NCBI GenBank assembly: GCA_025057115.1
Contig: JANWWZ010000017.1
Coordinates: forward strand, 1 to 56,210
DNA: 56,210 nt
DNA from: Bernardetiaceae bacterium
GTDB taxonomy: Bacteria > Bacteroidota > Bacteroidia > Cytophagales > Thermoflexibacteraceae
Direction of reading: 5' to 3'
The translations under genes and the position numbers were made by a program. Shown here one piece after another: positions 29,535 to 38,467 of the stretch; within the stretch, counting starts at the first letter, position 1, and every line of letters starts with the position of its first letter. The notes below the pieces were generated by a model. It was not told the origin of the DNA. It worked only from the letters and a program-made list of their open reading frames with translations, and made no database searches.

Positions 29535-30209
29535 CTAAGTACTATACTTATACCTATGCACTATTTCAGCGATGGTGAAATCGATTTCTTCATCGATGTC
29601 AAGGGCTTCGTGGCGAGGAATTTCTAGCATGTAGGGGCGCTCTCCAATGCGATTATGCCGCCGAATTAAGGTTTGTTTGTCAAATAAGTAAAGGCAAGAG
29701 TTCTCTTCGTATACGGGTGGCAAATCTTGTGTGCGAAGTAAAATATTGGCATTGTGGTTCATAGGTCGGGCTAGTTGGTCCCATAGCCGTGTTTGTAAGC
29801 GCGTTACCGAGAAAAGTGAGTCGTAAATAGGGTAATGATTCAAAAAGACTTCTACTGCCTTTTGGATGGTGGCAACCCTTAGCAGTGGATTAGTGCTATG
29901 AGTTTGTAGATAAAAATCGGCATGTATTTGATTGACTACGTTAAGTAGCACATCGTTCATTGGTATAGAACCATCGCGCAGGTGTTCAGGGCGCTCCAAA
30001 AGTACTACTGTAGGGAAATGTGCTCTGGCATAGTCCATGATAACAGGACTGTCGGTATCTATTACCACTTGGTTAATGGCATTCACCTGCAGTAAAGTAT
30101 GAATGATGTAGTGAAAAAGCGGTTTACCGTTAAAAGGGCGGTAGTTCTTACCTGGTACGCGCTCGCTATGATGGCGCATGGGAACAATAGCAGCAATGGA
30201 GTAGTTCAT
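29535..30209 (-). CDS. acylneuraminate cytidylyltransferase-like (CMP-sugar synthetase) protein
   Basis: Nucleotidyltransferase of 224 residues, NeuA/KdsB-like, which would use CTP to activate a nonulosonic or related sugar in the cytosol. The N-terminal motif IAAIVPMRHHSERVPGKNYR corresponds to the family nucleotide-binding PARGGSKxxPxKN segment, followed by FNGKPLFHYIIHTLL. Later blocks are NQVVIDTDSPVIMDYAR, FYLQTHSTNPLLR and the C-terminal ALDIDEEIDFTIAE, where the Asp pair would bind metal. The true sugar substrate is not shown. Its start overlaps the sprE stop by 4 nt (ATGA), so it is translated from the sprE mRNA. Confidence 0.85.
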   Translation of the reverse strand: MNYSIAAIVPMRHHSERVPGKNYRPFNGKPLFHYIIHTLLQVNAINQVVIDTDSPVIMDYARAHFPTVVLLERPEHLRDGSIPMNDVLLNVVNQIHADFYLQTHSTNPLLRVATIQKAVEVFLNHYPIYDSLFSVTRLQTRLWDQLARPMNHNANILLRTQDLPPVYEENSCLYLFDKQTLIRRHNRIGERPYMLEIPRHEALDIDEEIDFTIAEIVHRYKYST

Positions 30210-32386
30210 GGCTGTTTATTTTCTTGAATTTTTTGCAGCAGGGTTTTTGCCATTTCTATGAGTTCATTTTGGCGAGCAGTGCTAATAAATGCCTCTAATT
30301 GGCTTACTGCTTGGCTGGAGTTGGGAGCTAAGCCAAGCTGTGAGAGAATTTTTAGCATACTCACCTGTTCCCCAAAGGGATTATCGGCATATTGTTTTTC
30401 AATAGCACTAAAGGCTTCTAACGCTTGCTGATAGTACCCAGTTTGGTAAAGTTCATAAGCAGCAGCGTAATCTTTTAGCAATGCTGTGCTCACTTGTATG
30501 GCTGCTTGGCTGTTGCTTGCAGTAGCATCCTGAGCCTTGTCCTTGCGCAGAAGTTGAGCATAAGCCGACTGCGGGTATTTTTCTAGAAGTAGTTGTGTGT
30601 ATTCTTCTGGCTGGCAGCGAGCTGTTTCTGTATCGCAAATTCTGGCAAGGGTGTAGAGCACTTCGGGTACTTTGGGGTGAGTAGGCGCCAATTCAAGGAA
30701 GCGCAATAGATCGGCGCGAGCTTTTTGAGGTTCATCTAAAAATTGAAAATACATTTTACCAGTATGGTAAAGCCCCTCTGCCATTTTTTGTTTTAATTGC
30801 TCTGCTTCTGCTTCTGTAGAGGGAATTTCTGCTAATCGGCTTTCGATAGATTGGACAGAAGCGTATTTGTCGGCTTGTGGGCTGGCGGTGGAGTTATCTT
30901 TTGGGTTGGAGGCTGCTGAATAAGAGTTAAGATCGTCTGCTAATGCATCGCGGACCTTATCTGAAAGTCGCCAGTAATCTGCCAGTGGGATGTTGCCCCA
31001 CGTACGGACAAAAGCCGTCTTTCCGTTGGCAACTGTTTGTGCGTTGTAAAAGTACCACGTACTGCCCCCCGACTGAGTAGGAAAAGGTTCGGAAGTATTC
31101 TTAGGAGCTATTGGTTTATTAGCCGAAGCAGTGGAATTTTCCTTTAGCTGTTTATCAATTGCGGCTTTTTCTTCCTGAATTTCTTTTTGAAGAAATTGGT
31201 GCCGTTGTTCTTGGTTCATTCCATACAGCTTGAGCAATCTTTCGGCTTGTTCTACTTGGCGGCGCTTAGCGGCAAATTCCTTTAATATTTCTGACCGCTT
31301 CTTTACTAGCTCATAATTAGAGGCAGAAGGAGAAAGGGTTTGTGCAGCACTGTCATAATACGAAGAGGCTTTTTCGTAGTCTTGCAATTGTTCATAGTAT
31401 GCTTGCGCGAGTTGCAAGTAAGCGGCAGCTTTTTGCTGAGGTTGGGTGGCAGAGGCAATGGACCGTTGCCATGCTGAAATAGCCTTTTCTATATTGCCGC
31501 ACTGCAATTCAAAATTGCCAGCTTCGTACCATATGCGAGTGGCATATTCGGCATTTTTGGGATCTTTCAGCATGCTGCGAAAAGATTTTTGCGCCTTCTC
31601 TACAGCAGTGGCATCGTTGAAGTCCACTGCACTGGCAAGGTGTAACTGGGCAAGGAAGAGCATTTCATAAGGAGGGTTATGCCGTATGAGCTGGCTGTAA
31701 TACTGGTGAGCTTTTTGGATTTGTCCTAGTTGTTGGCTTATCTGAGCAACGATAAAAAGAGCTCTAATGCGCATTTCTTTGTTGACAATGTAAGGCAAGG
31801 ATTTTTCCAAATAGGCAGCAGTGCGCGGCAAATCCTGTTTGAGGCGGTAGTAATGAGCCATGTTCAAGTAAAAATCTCGCGCATTGGCGTTACTAACTGG
31901 ATAGTCCTCCTTGCTTAAGTATTCAGCTACGTAAAGGGCGTCTTTGTCATTGCCTTGCTCGATGAAAAGTCTTTGCAACCAAACTAATGCCGCATGTCTT
32001 GCATTGGGATCAGTGCTTTTGGTGTTGATGTATTTAAATGTGTTGGCAGCATTGCGAAAATCCCCCAGGTAAAGGCGTGCTTTGCCGATGAGGAGGTAAC
32101 AATCATCTACCCATTTGCTGCGTTCATGGAGCTTTATGGGCAAGGAAGCCTTTTCTATTACATACTCCAGTGCTGACTGATGAGCTACCCCAGAAGCCGA
32201 ATCTATCCGCGGAAATACTTGCAGGATTTGGGTATAATCATCAGAAATAGCCGAGAGCATGGCTGCCTCTACCTCCTTCATCTTCTCTTGGGCTAAAAAG
32301 TGGGCATTGAAGCGCGAGGTAGTGTCATGATACAACTGGCATGCTTGAAAAAGCAGTAGAAGGTATATAGCGATGAATGTACGCAT
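30206..32386 (-). CDS. sprE: gliding motility / type IX secretion lipoprotein SprE (PorW)
   Basis: TPR lipoprotein of 726 residues. I start at ATG 32384-32386 because MRTFIAIYLLLLFQAC is a lipoprotein signal (Cys16) and a TAnnTTTG promoter sits 20 nt upstream; the longer open frame is untranslated leader. SprE hallmarks are present: YHDTTSRFNAHFLAQEKMKE right after the Cys, TPR units from residue about 75 to 410 (for example LYLGDFRNAANTFKYINTKS, AAAYLQLAQAYYEQLQDYEK), and the central block TWYFYNAQTVANGKTAFVRT with WGNIPLADYWRLSDK. A second TPR group fills the C-terminus. In known systems SprE/PorW helps link the secretion motor to the outer-membrane translocon. This gene implies type IX secretion and perhaps gliding. 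Confidence 0.93.
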   Translation of the reverse strand: MRTFIAIYLLLLFQACQLYHDTTSRFNAHFLAQEKMKEVEAAMLSAISDDYTQILQVFPRIDSASGVAHQSALEYVIEKASLPIKLHERSKWVDDCYLLIGKARLYLGDFRNAANTFKYINTKSTDPNARHAALVWLQRLFIEQGNDKDALYVAEYLSKEDYPVSNANARDFYLNMAHYYRLKQDLPRTAAYLEKSLPYIVNKEMRIRALFIVAQISQQLGQIQKAHQYYSQLIRHNPPYEMLFLAQLHLASAVDFNDATAVEKAQKSFRSMLKDPKNAEYATRIWYEAGNFELQCGNIEKAISAWQRSIASATQPQQKAAAYLQLAQAYYEQLQDYEKASSYYDSAAQTLSPSASNYELVKKRSEILKEFAAKRRQVEQAERLLKLYGMNQEQRHQFLQKEIQEEKAAIDKQLKENSTASANKPIAPKNTSEPFPTQSGGSTWYFYNAQTVANGKTAFVRTWGNIPLADYWRLSDKVRDALADDLNSYSAASNPKDNSTASPQADKYASVQSIESRLAEIPSTEAEAEQLKQKMAEGLYHTGKMYFQFLDEPQKARADLLRFLELAPTHPKVPEVLYTLARICDTETARCQPEEYTQLLLEKYPQSAYAQLLRKDKAQDATASNSQAAIQVSTALLKDYAAAYELYQTGYYQQALEAFSAIEKQYADNPFGEQVSMLKILSQLGLAPNSSQAVSQLEAFISTARQNELIEMAKTLLQKIQENKQP

Positions 32387-32405
32387 GATCCAATGCGCAT
32401 TTGTG

Positions 32406-32413
32406 CAAAGATA
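32406..32413 (-). promoter_or_regulatory. Bacteroidota -7 element for sprE (TATCTTTG)
   Basis: Minus-strand TATCTTTG, an exact TAnnTTTG match, ends 20 nt before the chosen sprE start. No good -33 TTG at the expected distance. It supports the short sprE reading. Confidence 0.6.
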
Positions 32414-32459
32414 GGCAAATGCCTTGCAGAAATACTTCGCAAAAGTTAGCGCAAATACA

Positions 32460-32467
32460 TAGCTTTG
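32460..32467 (+). promoter_or_regulatory. Bacteroidota -7 element for the M23-bactofilin-atp run (TAGCTTTG)
   Basis: Plus-strand TAGCTTTG matches TAnnTTTG and ends 20 nt before the TTG start of the peptidase gene. A TTC at 32436-32438 stands at about the -33 position (21-nt spacing). Confidence 0.6.
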
Positions 32468-32486
32468 CTGAAAATTACGTACTTTC

Positions 32487-33332
32487 TTGGATAAGAAAAC
32501 GCTTAACGACTGGCTTTCCCAGCGGTTTTGGTTAGTGTTGCGCGACGAGGAGACACTAGCCCCCCGTTTTAGTCTACGCGTCACCCGCGCCCTAGGACTG
32601 GTAGCGGCGAGCATTGTGCTTATAGCATGTTTTTTCATAGCAGGGGGATTTTATCAACTTATCGATTATTTCAAAGCCAAGCAAAGCTCCCAGGCTGACC
32701 TCAACCGCAAAATTTTAACCCTTTCCATGAGCATCGATTCCCTTGCTGAGGCTATCCAAGCGCGCGACCAATACATTGACAATCTTAGAAATGTCTTACA
32801 AGGGCGACCTCCTTTACAACCCCCAGCTACTAAGCCAAAAGAAAGTAACATTACCGTGCAAGAAGTTCGGCAAATTTCTCCTGAAGATTCTGCTTTTCGC
32901 AAACAGTTTGAGTTAGAAACTCTTTCGTTAGCCAGCCGAAATGAGAAGCAAATCCGAATGAGCCATACTGTTCTTTTTCCTCCCTTGCGCGGAGTATTGT
33001 TAGGAAAGTTTGAACCAGAAAGGCGTCATTTTGGAATTGATATTGTTGCCCGCAAAAATGAACCTATAAAAGCTATCGCTGATGGAACGGTCATTATTGC
33101 TTCATGGACCCAAGATTCAGGATATACTATTGGCATACAGCACAAAAATGAAATGATTTCCTTTTATAAACACAACTCTACGCTGCTTCGCAAGCTAGGT
33201 GATGTGGTCAAGGCAGGAGATGTGATTGCTATTATTGGCAACTCAGGAGAATTGACTGACGGTCCACATCTGCATTTTGAACTATGGCTCAATGGCAGAC
33301 CCGTTAATCCAGAAAATTATATCGTTTTTTAA
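32487..33332 (+). CDS. M23-family peptidase (LytM-type), membrane-anchored
   Basis: Peptidoglycan endopeptidase-like protein of 281 residues. The start is a TTG at 32487, chosen because no ATG precedes the membrane helix (LGLVAASIVLIACFFIAGGF, about residues 36-55) and a promoter element lies 20 nt before it. A coiled-coil-like stretch follows (DLNRKILTLSMSIDSLAEAI). The M23 domain occupies about 170-278: RRHFGIDIVARKN (HxxxD ligands), GTVIIASW, and the HLHFELW motif near residue 262-268. It heads a run with bactofilin at a 5-nt gap; the pairing suggests a shared job in cell-wall shaping. Confidence 0.92.
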   Translation: MDKKTLNDWLSQRFWLVLRDEETLAPRFSLRVTRALGLVAASIVLIACFFIAGGFYQLIDYFKAKQSSQADLNRKILTLSMSIDSLAEAIQARDQYIDNLRNVLQGRPPLQPPATKPKESNITVQEVRQISPEDSAFRKQFELETLSLASRNEKQIRMSHTVLFPPLRGVLLGKFEPERRHFGIDIVARKNEPIKAIADGTVIIASWTQDSGYTIGIQHKNEMISFYKHNSTLLRKLGDVVKAGDVIAIIGNSGELTDGPHLHFELWLNGRPVNPENYIVF

Positions 33333-33337
33333 CTTTC

Positions 33338-33763
33338 ATGAACATGTTTGACAACTTGCGAAAAGAAAAACGCCTGCCACAAGATAATATTAGCTCAGTT
33401 GCTAATATTATCGGCAAAGGCACTCAAATCGTAGGTGAAATAGATACACCAGGCAATATTCGCGTAGATGGATACATTAAGGGGAATATTAGATGCAAGC
33501 AAAAGCTTGCCACCGGACAAGGCTCGCTAGTAGAAGGCAACATCCATGCACAAAATGCAGAGATAGAAGGCGAAGTGAAAGGAACGCTAGAAATTAGCGA
33601 AACTCTTATTTTAAAATCTACTGCTGTAGTTACAGGAGAAATATACACTTCTAAACTGATAGTAGAAAGCGGTGCCTTGTTTAATGGTACGTGCAAGATG
33701 GGTGAGAAAATTAAAGCAGCTACGGAAAATGGCGCCGTTAAACAAACCACAAAAACCTCTTAG
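33338..33763 (+). CDS. bactofilin (polymer-forming cytoskeletal protein)
   Basis: Bactofilin of 141 residues, which assembles into nucleotide-free filaments under the membrane. The central DUF583 beta-helix runs from about residue 25 to 120 with regular rungs: IGKGTQIVGEIDTPGNIRVD, GYIKGNIRCKQKLATGQGS, VEGNIHAQNAEIEGEVKGTL, VVTGEIYTSKLIVESGALF. Short disordered ends flank it. It starts 5 nt after the peptidase stop, and the end of its frame overlaps the start of the AtpZ gene by 35 nt. M23-bactofilin pairs are common in bacteria and act on cell shape. Confidence 0.95.
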   Translation: MNMFDNLRKEKRLPQDNISSVANIIGKGTQIVGEIDTPGNIRVDGYIKGNIRCKQKLATGQGSLVEGNIHAQNAEIEGEVKGTLEISETLILKSTAVVTGEIYTSKLIVESGALFNGTCKMGEKIKAATENGAVKQTTKTS

Positions 33764-33947
33764 TAACTATCTCAAGTACACCAGCATGGCATTTGAAATG
33801 ATAGGCGCCCTGGCGTTAGGCTATCTCATCGGCAGGTGGATAGATCGCCAATGGTCAGTGCCTAAGTCGCTAGGAACAATAGCAAGCATGATGATATTTC
33901 TTTTTGCTACCCTTTTTCGCATTTTGTATAGCCTTACAAAAAGTTAG
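33729..33947 (+). CDS. AtpZ/AtpI-family membrane protein of the ATP synthase operon
   Basis: Small membrane protein of 72 residues (AtpZ, PF09527). I start at ATG 33729 (MAPLNKPQKPLSNYLKYTSM); a longer frame from 33672 would lie wholly within bactofilin coding sequence. Two helices are seen: MAFEMIGALALGYLIGRWID and SLGTIASMMIFLFATLFRIL. Homologues precede the F0 genes in many bacteria and have been linked to c-ring assembly or to magnesium/calcium transport. The overlap with bactofilin ties the atp genes to the upstream pair. Confidence 0.85.
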   Translation: MAPLNKPQKPLSNYLKYTSMAFEMIGALALGYLIGRWIDRQWSVPKSLGTIASMMIFLFATLFRILYSLTKS

Positions 33948-33956
33948 TTGATACTA

Positions 33957-34343
33957 ATGCCTATGAAATTTTTTCTCCGCCAACTTTTGTGGCTTACCTT
34001 TTTGCTTGCTGGAGTGATGCTCCTGCTAAGCCTATGGAAAACGTGGCTTATCGCACCGCATTCGTGGTATTTGTTGATATACTTTTTCGTTATTACTCTC
34101 TCAAATTACTACCTGCTTTACAAAGGCATTAAATCGCCCCTGGATTTTTCCAGCTATACTTTAGGAGCAACGGCTGTGCGCCTGCTAATTTCTGCCGCAA
34201 TAGTAGGAATTTTCTTTTGGCTGGAAAAAGACCGCTTCACTCGTTGGCATTTTATAGTAACTTTTTTTGTGATGTATTTTCTTTTTACGGTTTTTGAAAT
34301 TCACTCGTTGGTGTCTAACTTGCGCCGAAATTGCGGAAGATAG
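33957..34343 (+). CDS. small membrane protein at the AtpI position
   Basis: Hydrophobic protein of 128 residues with four predicted helices: QLLWLTFLLAGVMLLLSLW, WYLLIYFFVITLSNYYLLY, LGATAVRLLISAAIVGIFFW and WHFIVTFFVMYFLFTVFEIH. It stands between AtpZ and atpB and starts 9 nt after the AtpZ stop; the ATG at 33963 is an alternative. By position and topology it is the likely counterpart of ATP synthase protein I, but the sequence match is weak. Confidence 0.75.
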   Translation: MPMKFFLRQLLWLTFLLAGVMLLLSLWKTWLIAPHSWYLLIYFFVITLSNYYLLYKGIKSPLDFSSYTLGATAVRLLISAAIVGIFFWLEKDRFTRWHFIVTFFVMYFLFTVFEIHSLVSNLRRNCGR

Positions 34344-34352
34344 CTCAAAAAC

Positions 34353-35396
34353 ATGTCAAGAATTATACTAAACTTGCTGATAATCAAGTTGTTGCTTATT
34401 TTTTCGCCCTACGCCTTCTCGCAAGGAGAGCACGCAAGCCAGCAAGAGTTTTCTGCCAAGGACATGATTATGCACCACATTGCAGATGCTTATGACTGGC
34501 ATTTTTTTGATTACCATAAAAGCGATAGCACGGTGGTGCATGTATCTCTTCCTTTGCCTGTTATCCTGCTAACTGAAGGGCATTTGGATATTTTCCTTTC
34601 CAGTGAGTTTCATCATGGTGAGCATCAAGTAGTTCGTGGCGATCGCGTATATCGCCTTGTGGATGGTCATATCCAAGAAGCCAACGGCAAAAAAGTAATC
34701 GACCTTTCCTTTACTAAGAACGTAACTTCAATGTTTATTGCTTGCATCATTTTAGTGAGCATCTTCCTTTCAGTTGCTAAAGACTATCAACAACGAGCAG
34801 GGCAGGCACCACGAGGCTTACAAGCATTTATAGAACCTATTGTGCTCTTCATTCGAGATGACGTGATTATTCCCAACGTAGGCGAAAAAAAGTATAAAAT
34901 TTACCTGCCTTATTTGATGACGCTATTTTTCTTCATTTGGATCAACAACCTGCTTGGATTAATTCCCACGGGGGCTAATGCTTCGGGCAATATTGCATTT
35001 ACTTTTACCTTAGCAGCATTTACAGCCATTATCACCAACGTTTCTGGAACTAAAGACTACTGGAAGCACATTTTTGCCATGCCTGGGGTTCCCAAACCAA
35101 TGCTGCTGATCATGATACCAGTAGAGCTAATTGGTATTTTAACAAAGCCTTTTGCCTTAATGATACGTTTGTTTGCCAATATTACAGCCGGTCATATCGT
35201 CATTCTTTGCCTTGTGAGCTTTATTTTCATCTTTAAAAATGTATTGTTAGGCTTGCCTGTAGGGTTGGTAGTAATTGCTATTACTTTTTTGGAGCTTTTT
35301 GTTGCAGCGCTGCAAGCCTATATATTTACTTTGTTGTCTTCTCTCTTTATTGGGCTTGCTGTAGAGGAGCACGAACATCATGCAGCACATCATTGA
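34353..35396 (+). CDS. atpB: ATP synthase F0 subunit a
   Basis: Subunit a, 347 residues, which forms the two proton half-channels next to the c-ring. It carries a cleavable signal peptide (MSRIILNLLIIKLLLIFSPY, cut near FS-QGEH) and a soluble N-terminal segment of about 100 residues (VHVSLPLPVILLTEGHLDIF, VVRGDRVYRLVDGHIQ), both typical of Bacteroidota. The essential Arg is in FALMIRLFANITAGH. Helices include YLMTLFFFIWINNLLGLIPT and the last ALQAYIFTLLSSLFIGLAVE, then a His-rich tail. Follows the AtpI-like gene by 9 nt. Confidence 0.96.
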   Translation: MSRIILNLLIIKLLLIFSPYAFSQGEHASQQEFSAKDMIMHHIADAYDWHFFDYHKSDSTVVHVSLPLPVILLTEGHLDIFLSSEFHHGEHQVVRGDRVYRLVDGHIQEANGKKVIDLSFTKNVTSMFIACIILVSIFLSVAKDYQQRAGQAPRGLQAFIEPIVLFIRDDVIIPNVGEKKYKIYLPYLMTLFFFIWINNLLGLIPTGANASGNIAFTFTLAAFTAIITNVSGTKDYWKHIFAMPGVPKPMLLIMIPVELIGILTKPFALMIRLFANITAGHIVILCLVSFIFIFKNVLLGLPVGLVVIAITFLELFVAALQAYIFTLLSSLFIGLAVEEHEHHAAHH

Positions 35397-35436
35397 AAAA
35401 CTTCCTTTGTAACTATTCATAAACACTAAACTTTAA

Positions 35437-35691
<255 letters not shown>

Positions 35692-35773
35692 TCAAGTAAA
35701 AGCCGTCTAGCAGATTGTGCGGGCGGCTTGCTTGAAAATCTAAGCTGGCTTGAAATAATTAAAAATATACGCA

Positions 35774-36268
35774 ATGGAACTGGTTACTCCTAGTGTAGGT
35801 CTCATCTTTTGGACGACGCTGTTTTTCCTCATTGTACTTTTCTTGTTAAAAAAATATGCATGGAAAGTAATTTTAGATAGCGTCGACCAGCGCAACAAAT
35901 CGATTGAAGAGGCTTTGCAAGCTGCCGAACGGGCTCGGCAGGAAGTGCGGCAGCTTCAGGCGCGAAGTGAAGAATTGTTGCAAGAAGCCCGTGCCGAGCG
36001 AGAAAAAATCCTTCGCGAAGCAAGAGCTACTGCTAACCGCCTTATCGCTGAAGCGCAAGAGAAAGCAACAGCAGAAGCTGAGCAACTCATCAAGCAAGCA
36101 CAAGAAACTATTCGCAATGAAAAAAGCGCTGCTCTTACAGAACTGAAAAACCAAGTAGCCACGCTTTCTCTTGAACTGACAGAAAAAATCTTGCGCCATC
36201 AGCTAAGCAATCGCCAAGCACATGAGGAATTGATAAAGCAGTACATGAATGATTTAAAAGTGAACTAA
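35774..36268 (+). CDS. atpF: ATP synthase F0 subunit b
   Basis: Stator subunit b of 164 residues: one membrane helix near residue 8-27 (VGLIFWTTLFFLIVLFLLKK) and then a long charged coiled coil (AAERARQEVRQLQARSEELL, AREKILREARATANRL in spirit, EQLIKQAQETIRNEKSAALT) that reaches to the delta subunit. It sits 82 nt after atpE and 4 nt before atpH. Confidence 0.96.
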   Translation: MELVTPSVGLIFWTTLFFLIVLFLLKKYAWKVILDSVDQRNKSIEEALQAAERARQEVRQLQARSEELLQEARAEREKILREARATANRLIAEAQEKATAEAEQLIKQAQETIRNEKSAALTELKNQVATLSLELTEKILRHQLSNRQAHEELIKQYMNDLKVN

Positions 36269-36272
36269 AGCA

Positions 36273-36830
36273 ATGTCGGAGTTTAGAGTAGCTACGCGAT
36301 ATGCTAAGTCATTAGCTGATTTGGCTAAGGAAAAAGGGGTGCTCGCTGCGGTACACGATGATATGATGTTCTTCAACAAGGTGTGCCAGGAAAATAGAGG
36401 TTTACGCCTCTTGCTGCGCAATCCTATTGTTAATCGCGAAATTAAACTAAACATTATCAGTAGGATATTCGGTGGCCGCGTAAATCCTCTTACCCTTAGC
36501 TTTTTTGAAATTACCGTCAAAAAAAATCGTGAAGAACTATTGGAAATAATCGCCCTTGAATTTCATCGGCTTTATAATCGCTTGAGTAACGTAGAAGAAG
36601 GCGAATTAGTGCTAGCAGCCCCTATTAGCGAAACGCTACTTAGCCAACTGCAACAAAAAGCTAATCTTCTGGCAGGGAAGCAAGTGGAACTAAACGTCAA
36701 GATCGACCCTAACCTCATTGGGGGGTTCGTGCTCACTGTAGGAGATAAGCAATTAGATGAATCCGTGCGCAGCCAGCTCAACAAACTGCGCCAAGTGTTT
36801 GCCTATAATCCTTATGTAAGAGAAGTATAA
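36273..36830 (+). CDS. atpH: ATP synthase F1 subunit delta
   Basis: Subunit delta of 185 residues, which fastens the b stalk to the top of the alpha/beta head. N-terminal six-helix domain starts FRVATRYAKSLADLAKEKGV with RNPIVNREIKLNIISRIFGG after it. The C-terminal domain carries the family signature VKIDPNLIGGFVLTVGDKQL followed by DESVRSQLNKLRQVF. Fifth among the atp genes (AtpZ counted first excluded), 4 nt after atpF and 33 nt before atpA. Confidence 0.95.
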   Translation: MSEFRVATRYAKSLADLAKEKGVLAAVHDDMMFFNKVCQENRGLRLLLRNPIVNREIKLNIISRIFGGRVNPLTLSFFEITVKKNREELLEIIALEFHRLYNRLSNVEEGELVLAAPISETLLSQLQQKANLLAGKQVELNVKIDPNLIGGFVLTVGDKQLDESVRSQLNKLRQVFAYNPYVREV

Positions 36831-36863
36831 AACTGAAAATACTCACCTTAAGCATAATAGAAC

Positions 36864-38444
36864 ATGGTTCAAATACGACCTGATGAGGTTTCAGCCATCT
36901 TAAGAGAACAACTTTCCAACTTCAAAACTGAAGCCGAACTGGAAGAAGTCGGCACAGTATTGCAAGTAGGCGATGGCGTTGCTCGCATCTATGGCTTGAC
37001 GAAGGCACAAGCAGGCGAGTTGCTAGAGTTCTCCAACGGCGCTCGTGGACTGGTGCTCAACTTGGAAGAAGATAACGTAGGTGCGGTAATCTTGGGCACC
37101 ACTACAGGAATTAAAGAAGGAGATACAGTAAAGCGCACTCGCCGCATCGCTTCCATCTTAGTAGGAGAGGGCATGCTAGGGCGCGTAGTGAATACTTTGG
37201 GTCAACCCATAGATGGCAAAGGACCTATTACGGGAGAGTTATACGAAATGCCCTTGGAACGCAAAGCTCCCGGAGTAATCTATCGCCAGCCTGTAAATGA
37301 ACCGCTGCAAACGGGCATCAAAGCCATTGACTCTATGATTCCTATCGGTCGCGGGCAGCGGGAGCTTATTATCGGAGACAGACAAACGGGCAAAACAACC
37401 ATCGCTATCGACACTATTTTGAACCAAAGGCAGTACTACGAAAAAGGACAACCCGTTTACTGTATTTATGTAGCAGTGGGGCAAAAAGCCTCTACTATCG
37501 CCCAAGTAGTGGTAGCCCTTGAAAAGGGAGGAGCGCTGCCTTATTCCATCATAGTGGCCGCTTCAGCCTCCGACCCTGCTCCTATGCAATTTTATGCCCC
37601 TTTTGCAGGAGCTGCTATCGGTGAGTACTTCCGCGATACAGGTCGCCCAGCTCTAGTAGTGTACGATGACCTTTCTAAGCAAGCAGTTGCTTACCGAGAA
37701 GTATCCTTGCTCTTGCGCCGACCTCCAGGACGAGAAGCTTATCCAGGAGATATTTTCTATCTGCATTCCCGTTTACTGGAGCGAGCAGCTAAACTCAACC
37801 AGCAAGATTCAGTAGTGCAGCAAATGAACGACTTGCCTCCTTCTTTAATAGGCAAGGTAAAAGGAGGAGGATCGCTCACCGCTTTGCCCATCATCGAAAC
37901 CCAAGCCGGTGACGTATCTGCCTACATTCCTACTAATGTCATTTCCATTACTGATGGGCAAATATTTTTGGAATCCAACTTGTTTAATGCTGGCATTCGC
38001 CCTGCTATCAACGTAGGTATTTCTGTTTCGCGGGTAGGAGGAGCAGCACAAATCAAATCCATGAAGAAAGTAGCTGGCACACTTAAGTTGGATCAAGCGC
38101 AGTTTCGGGAGTTAGAAGCCTTTGCCAAGTTCGGCTCCGACCTCGATCCAGCTACCAAACTGACTATTGAGCGCGGACGCCGAAACCAAGAAGTGCTCAA
38201 GCAAAATCAATTCTCCCCCGTTCCAGTAGAAAAGCAAATTGCTATCATTTATGCTTCTACCAACGGATTTTTGGATAACATTCCCGTAAACCGCGTGCGA
38301 GAGTTTGAACAGCAATATACCTCTTACCTAGAAACGCATCATCCCAATACCCTCAAGGGACTGGCAGAAGGTAGGTTGGACGATGAAATTACTGACGTGC
38401 TCAAAAAAGTGGCAATAGAACTGGCTAAAGGATTTACTAAATAG
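36864..38444 (+). CDS. atpA: ATP synthase F1 subunit alpha
   Basis: Subunit alpha, 526 residues, the non-catalytic nucleotide-binding part of the F1 head. Walker [16 protein letters not shown] is near residue 172-186; the Walker B strand is [15 protein letters not shown]; the arginine-finger signature appears as [17 protein letters not shown] near 375-391. N-terminal beta-barrel [20 protein letters not shown] is normal. It pairs with subunit beta, whose gene is not in this cluster. Confidence 0.98.
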   Translation: MVQIRPDEVSAILREQLSNFKTEAELEEVGTVLQVGDGVARIYGLTKAQAGELLEFSNGARGLVLNLEEDNVGAVILGTTTGIKEGDTVKRTRRIASILVGEGMLGRVVNTLGQPIDGKGPITGELYEMPLERKAPGVIYRQPVNEPLQTGIKAIDSMIPIGRGQRELIIGDRQTGKTTIAIDTILNQRQYYEKGQPVYCIYVAVGQKASTIAQVVVALEKGGALPYSIIVAASASDPAPMQFYAPFAGAAIGEYFRDTGRPALVVYDDLSKQAVAYREVSLLLRRPPGREAYPGDIFYLHSRLLERAAKLNQQDSVVQQMNDLPPSLIGKVKGGGSLTALPIIETQAGDVSAYIPTNVISITDGQIFLESNLFNAGIRPAINVGISVSRVGGAAQIKSMKKVAGTLKLDQAQFRELEAFAKFGSDLDPATKLTIERGRRNQEVLKQNQFSPVPVEKQIAIIYASTNGFLDNIPVNRVREFEQQYTSYLETHHPNTLKGLAEGRLDDEITDVLKKVAIELAKGFTK

Positions 38445-38467
38445 GCAATTATTAAACCTTTACAGGA

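Noticed and set aside
29295-29627. An intact 110-codon gene
   Set aside because: It continues, in the same frame, the fragment before the TGA at 29289 and then runs antisense into the cytidylyltransferase gene, so it is a remnant plus chance frame.
32387-32638. A longer N-terminus for SprE
   Set aside because: It would put 84 residues before the lipoprotein signal and span the promoter of the gene itself.
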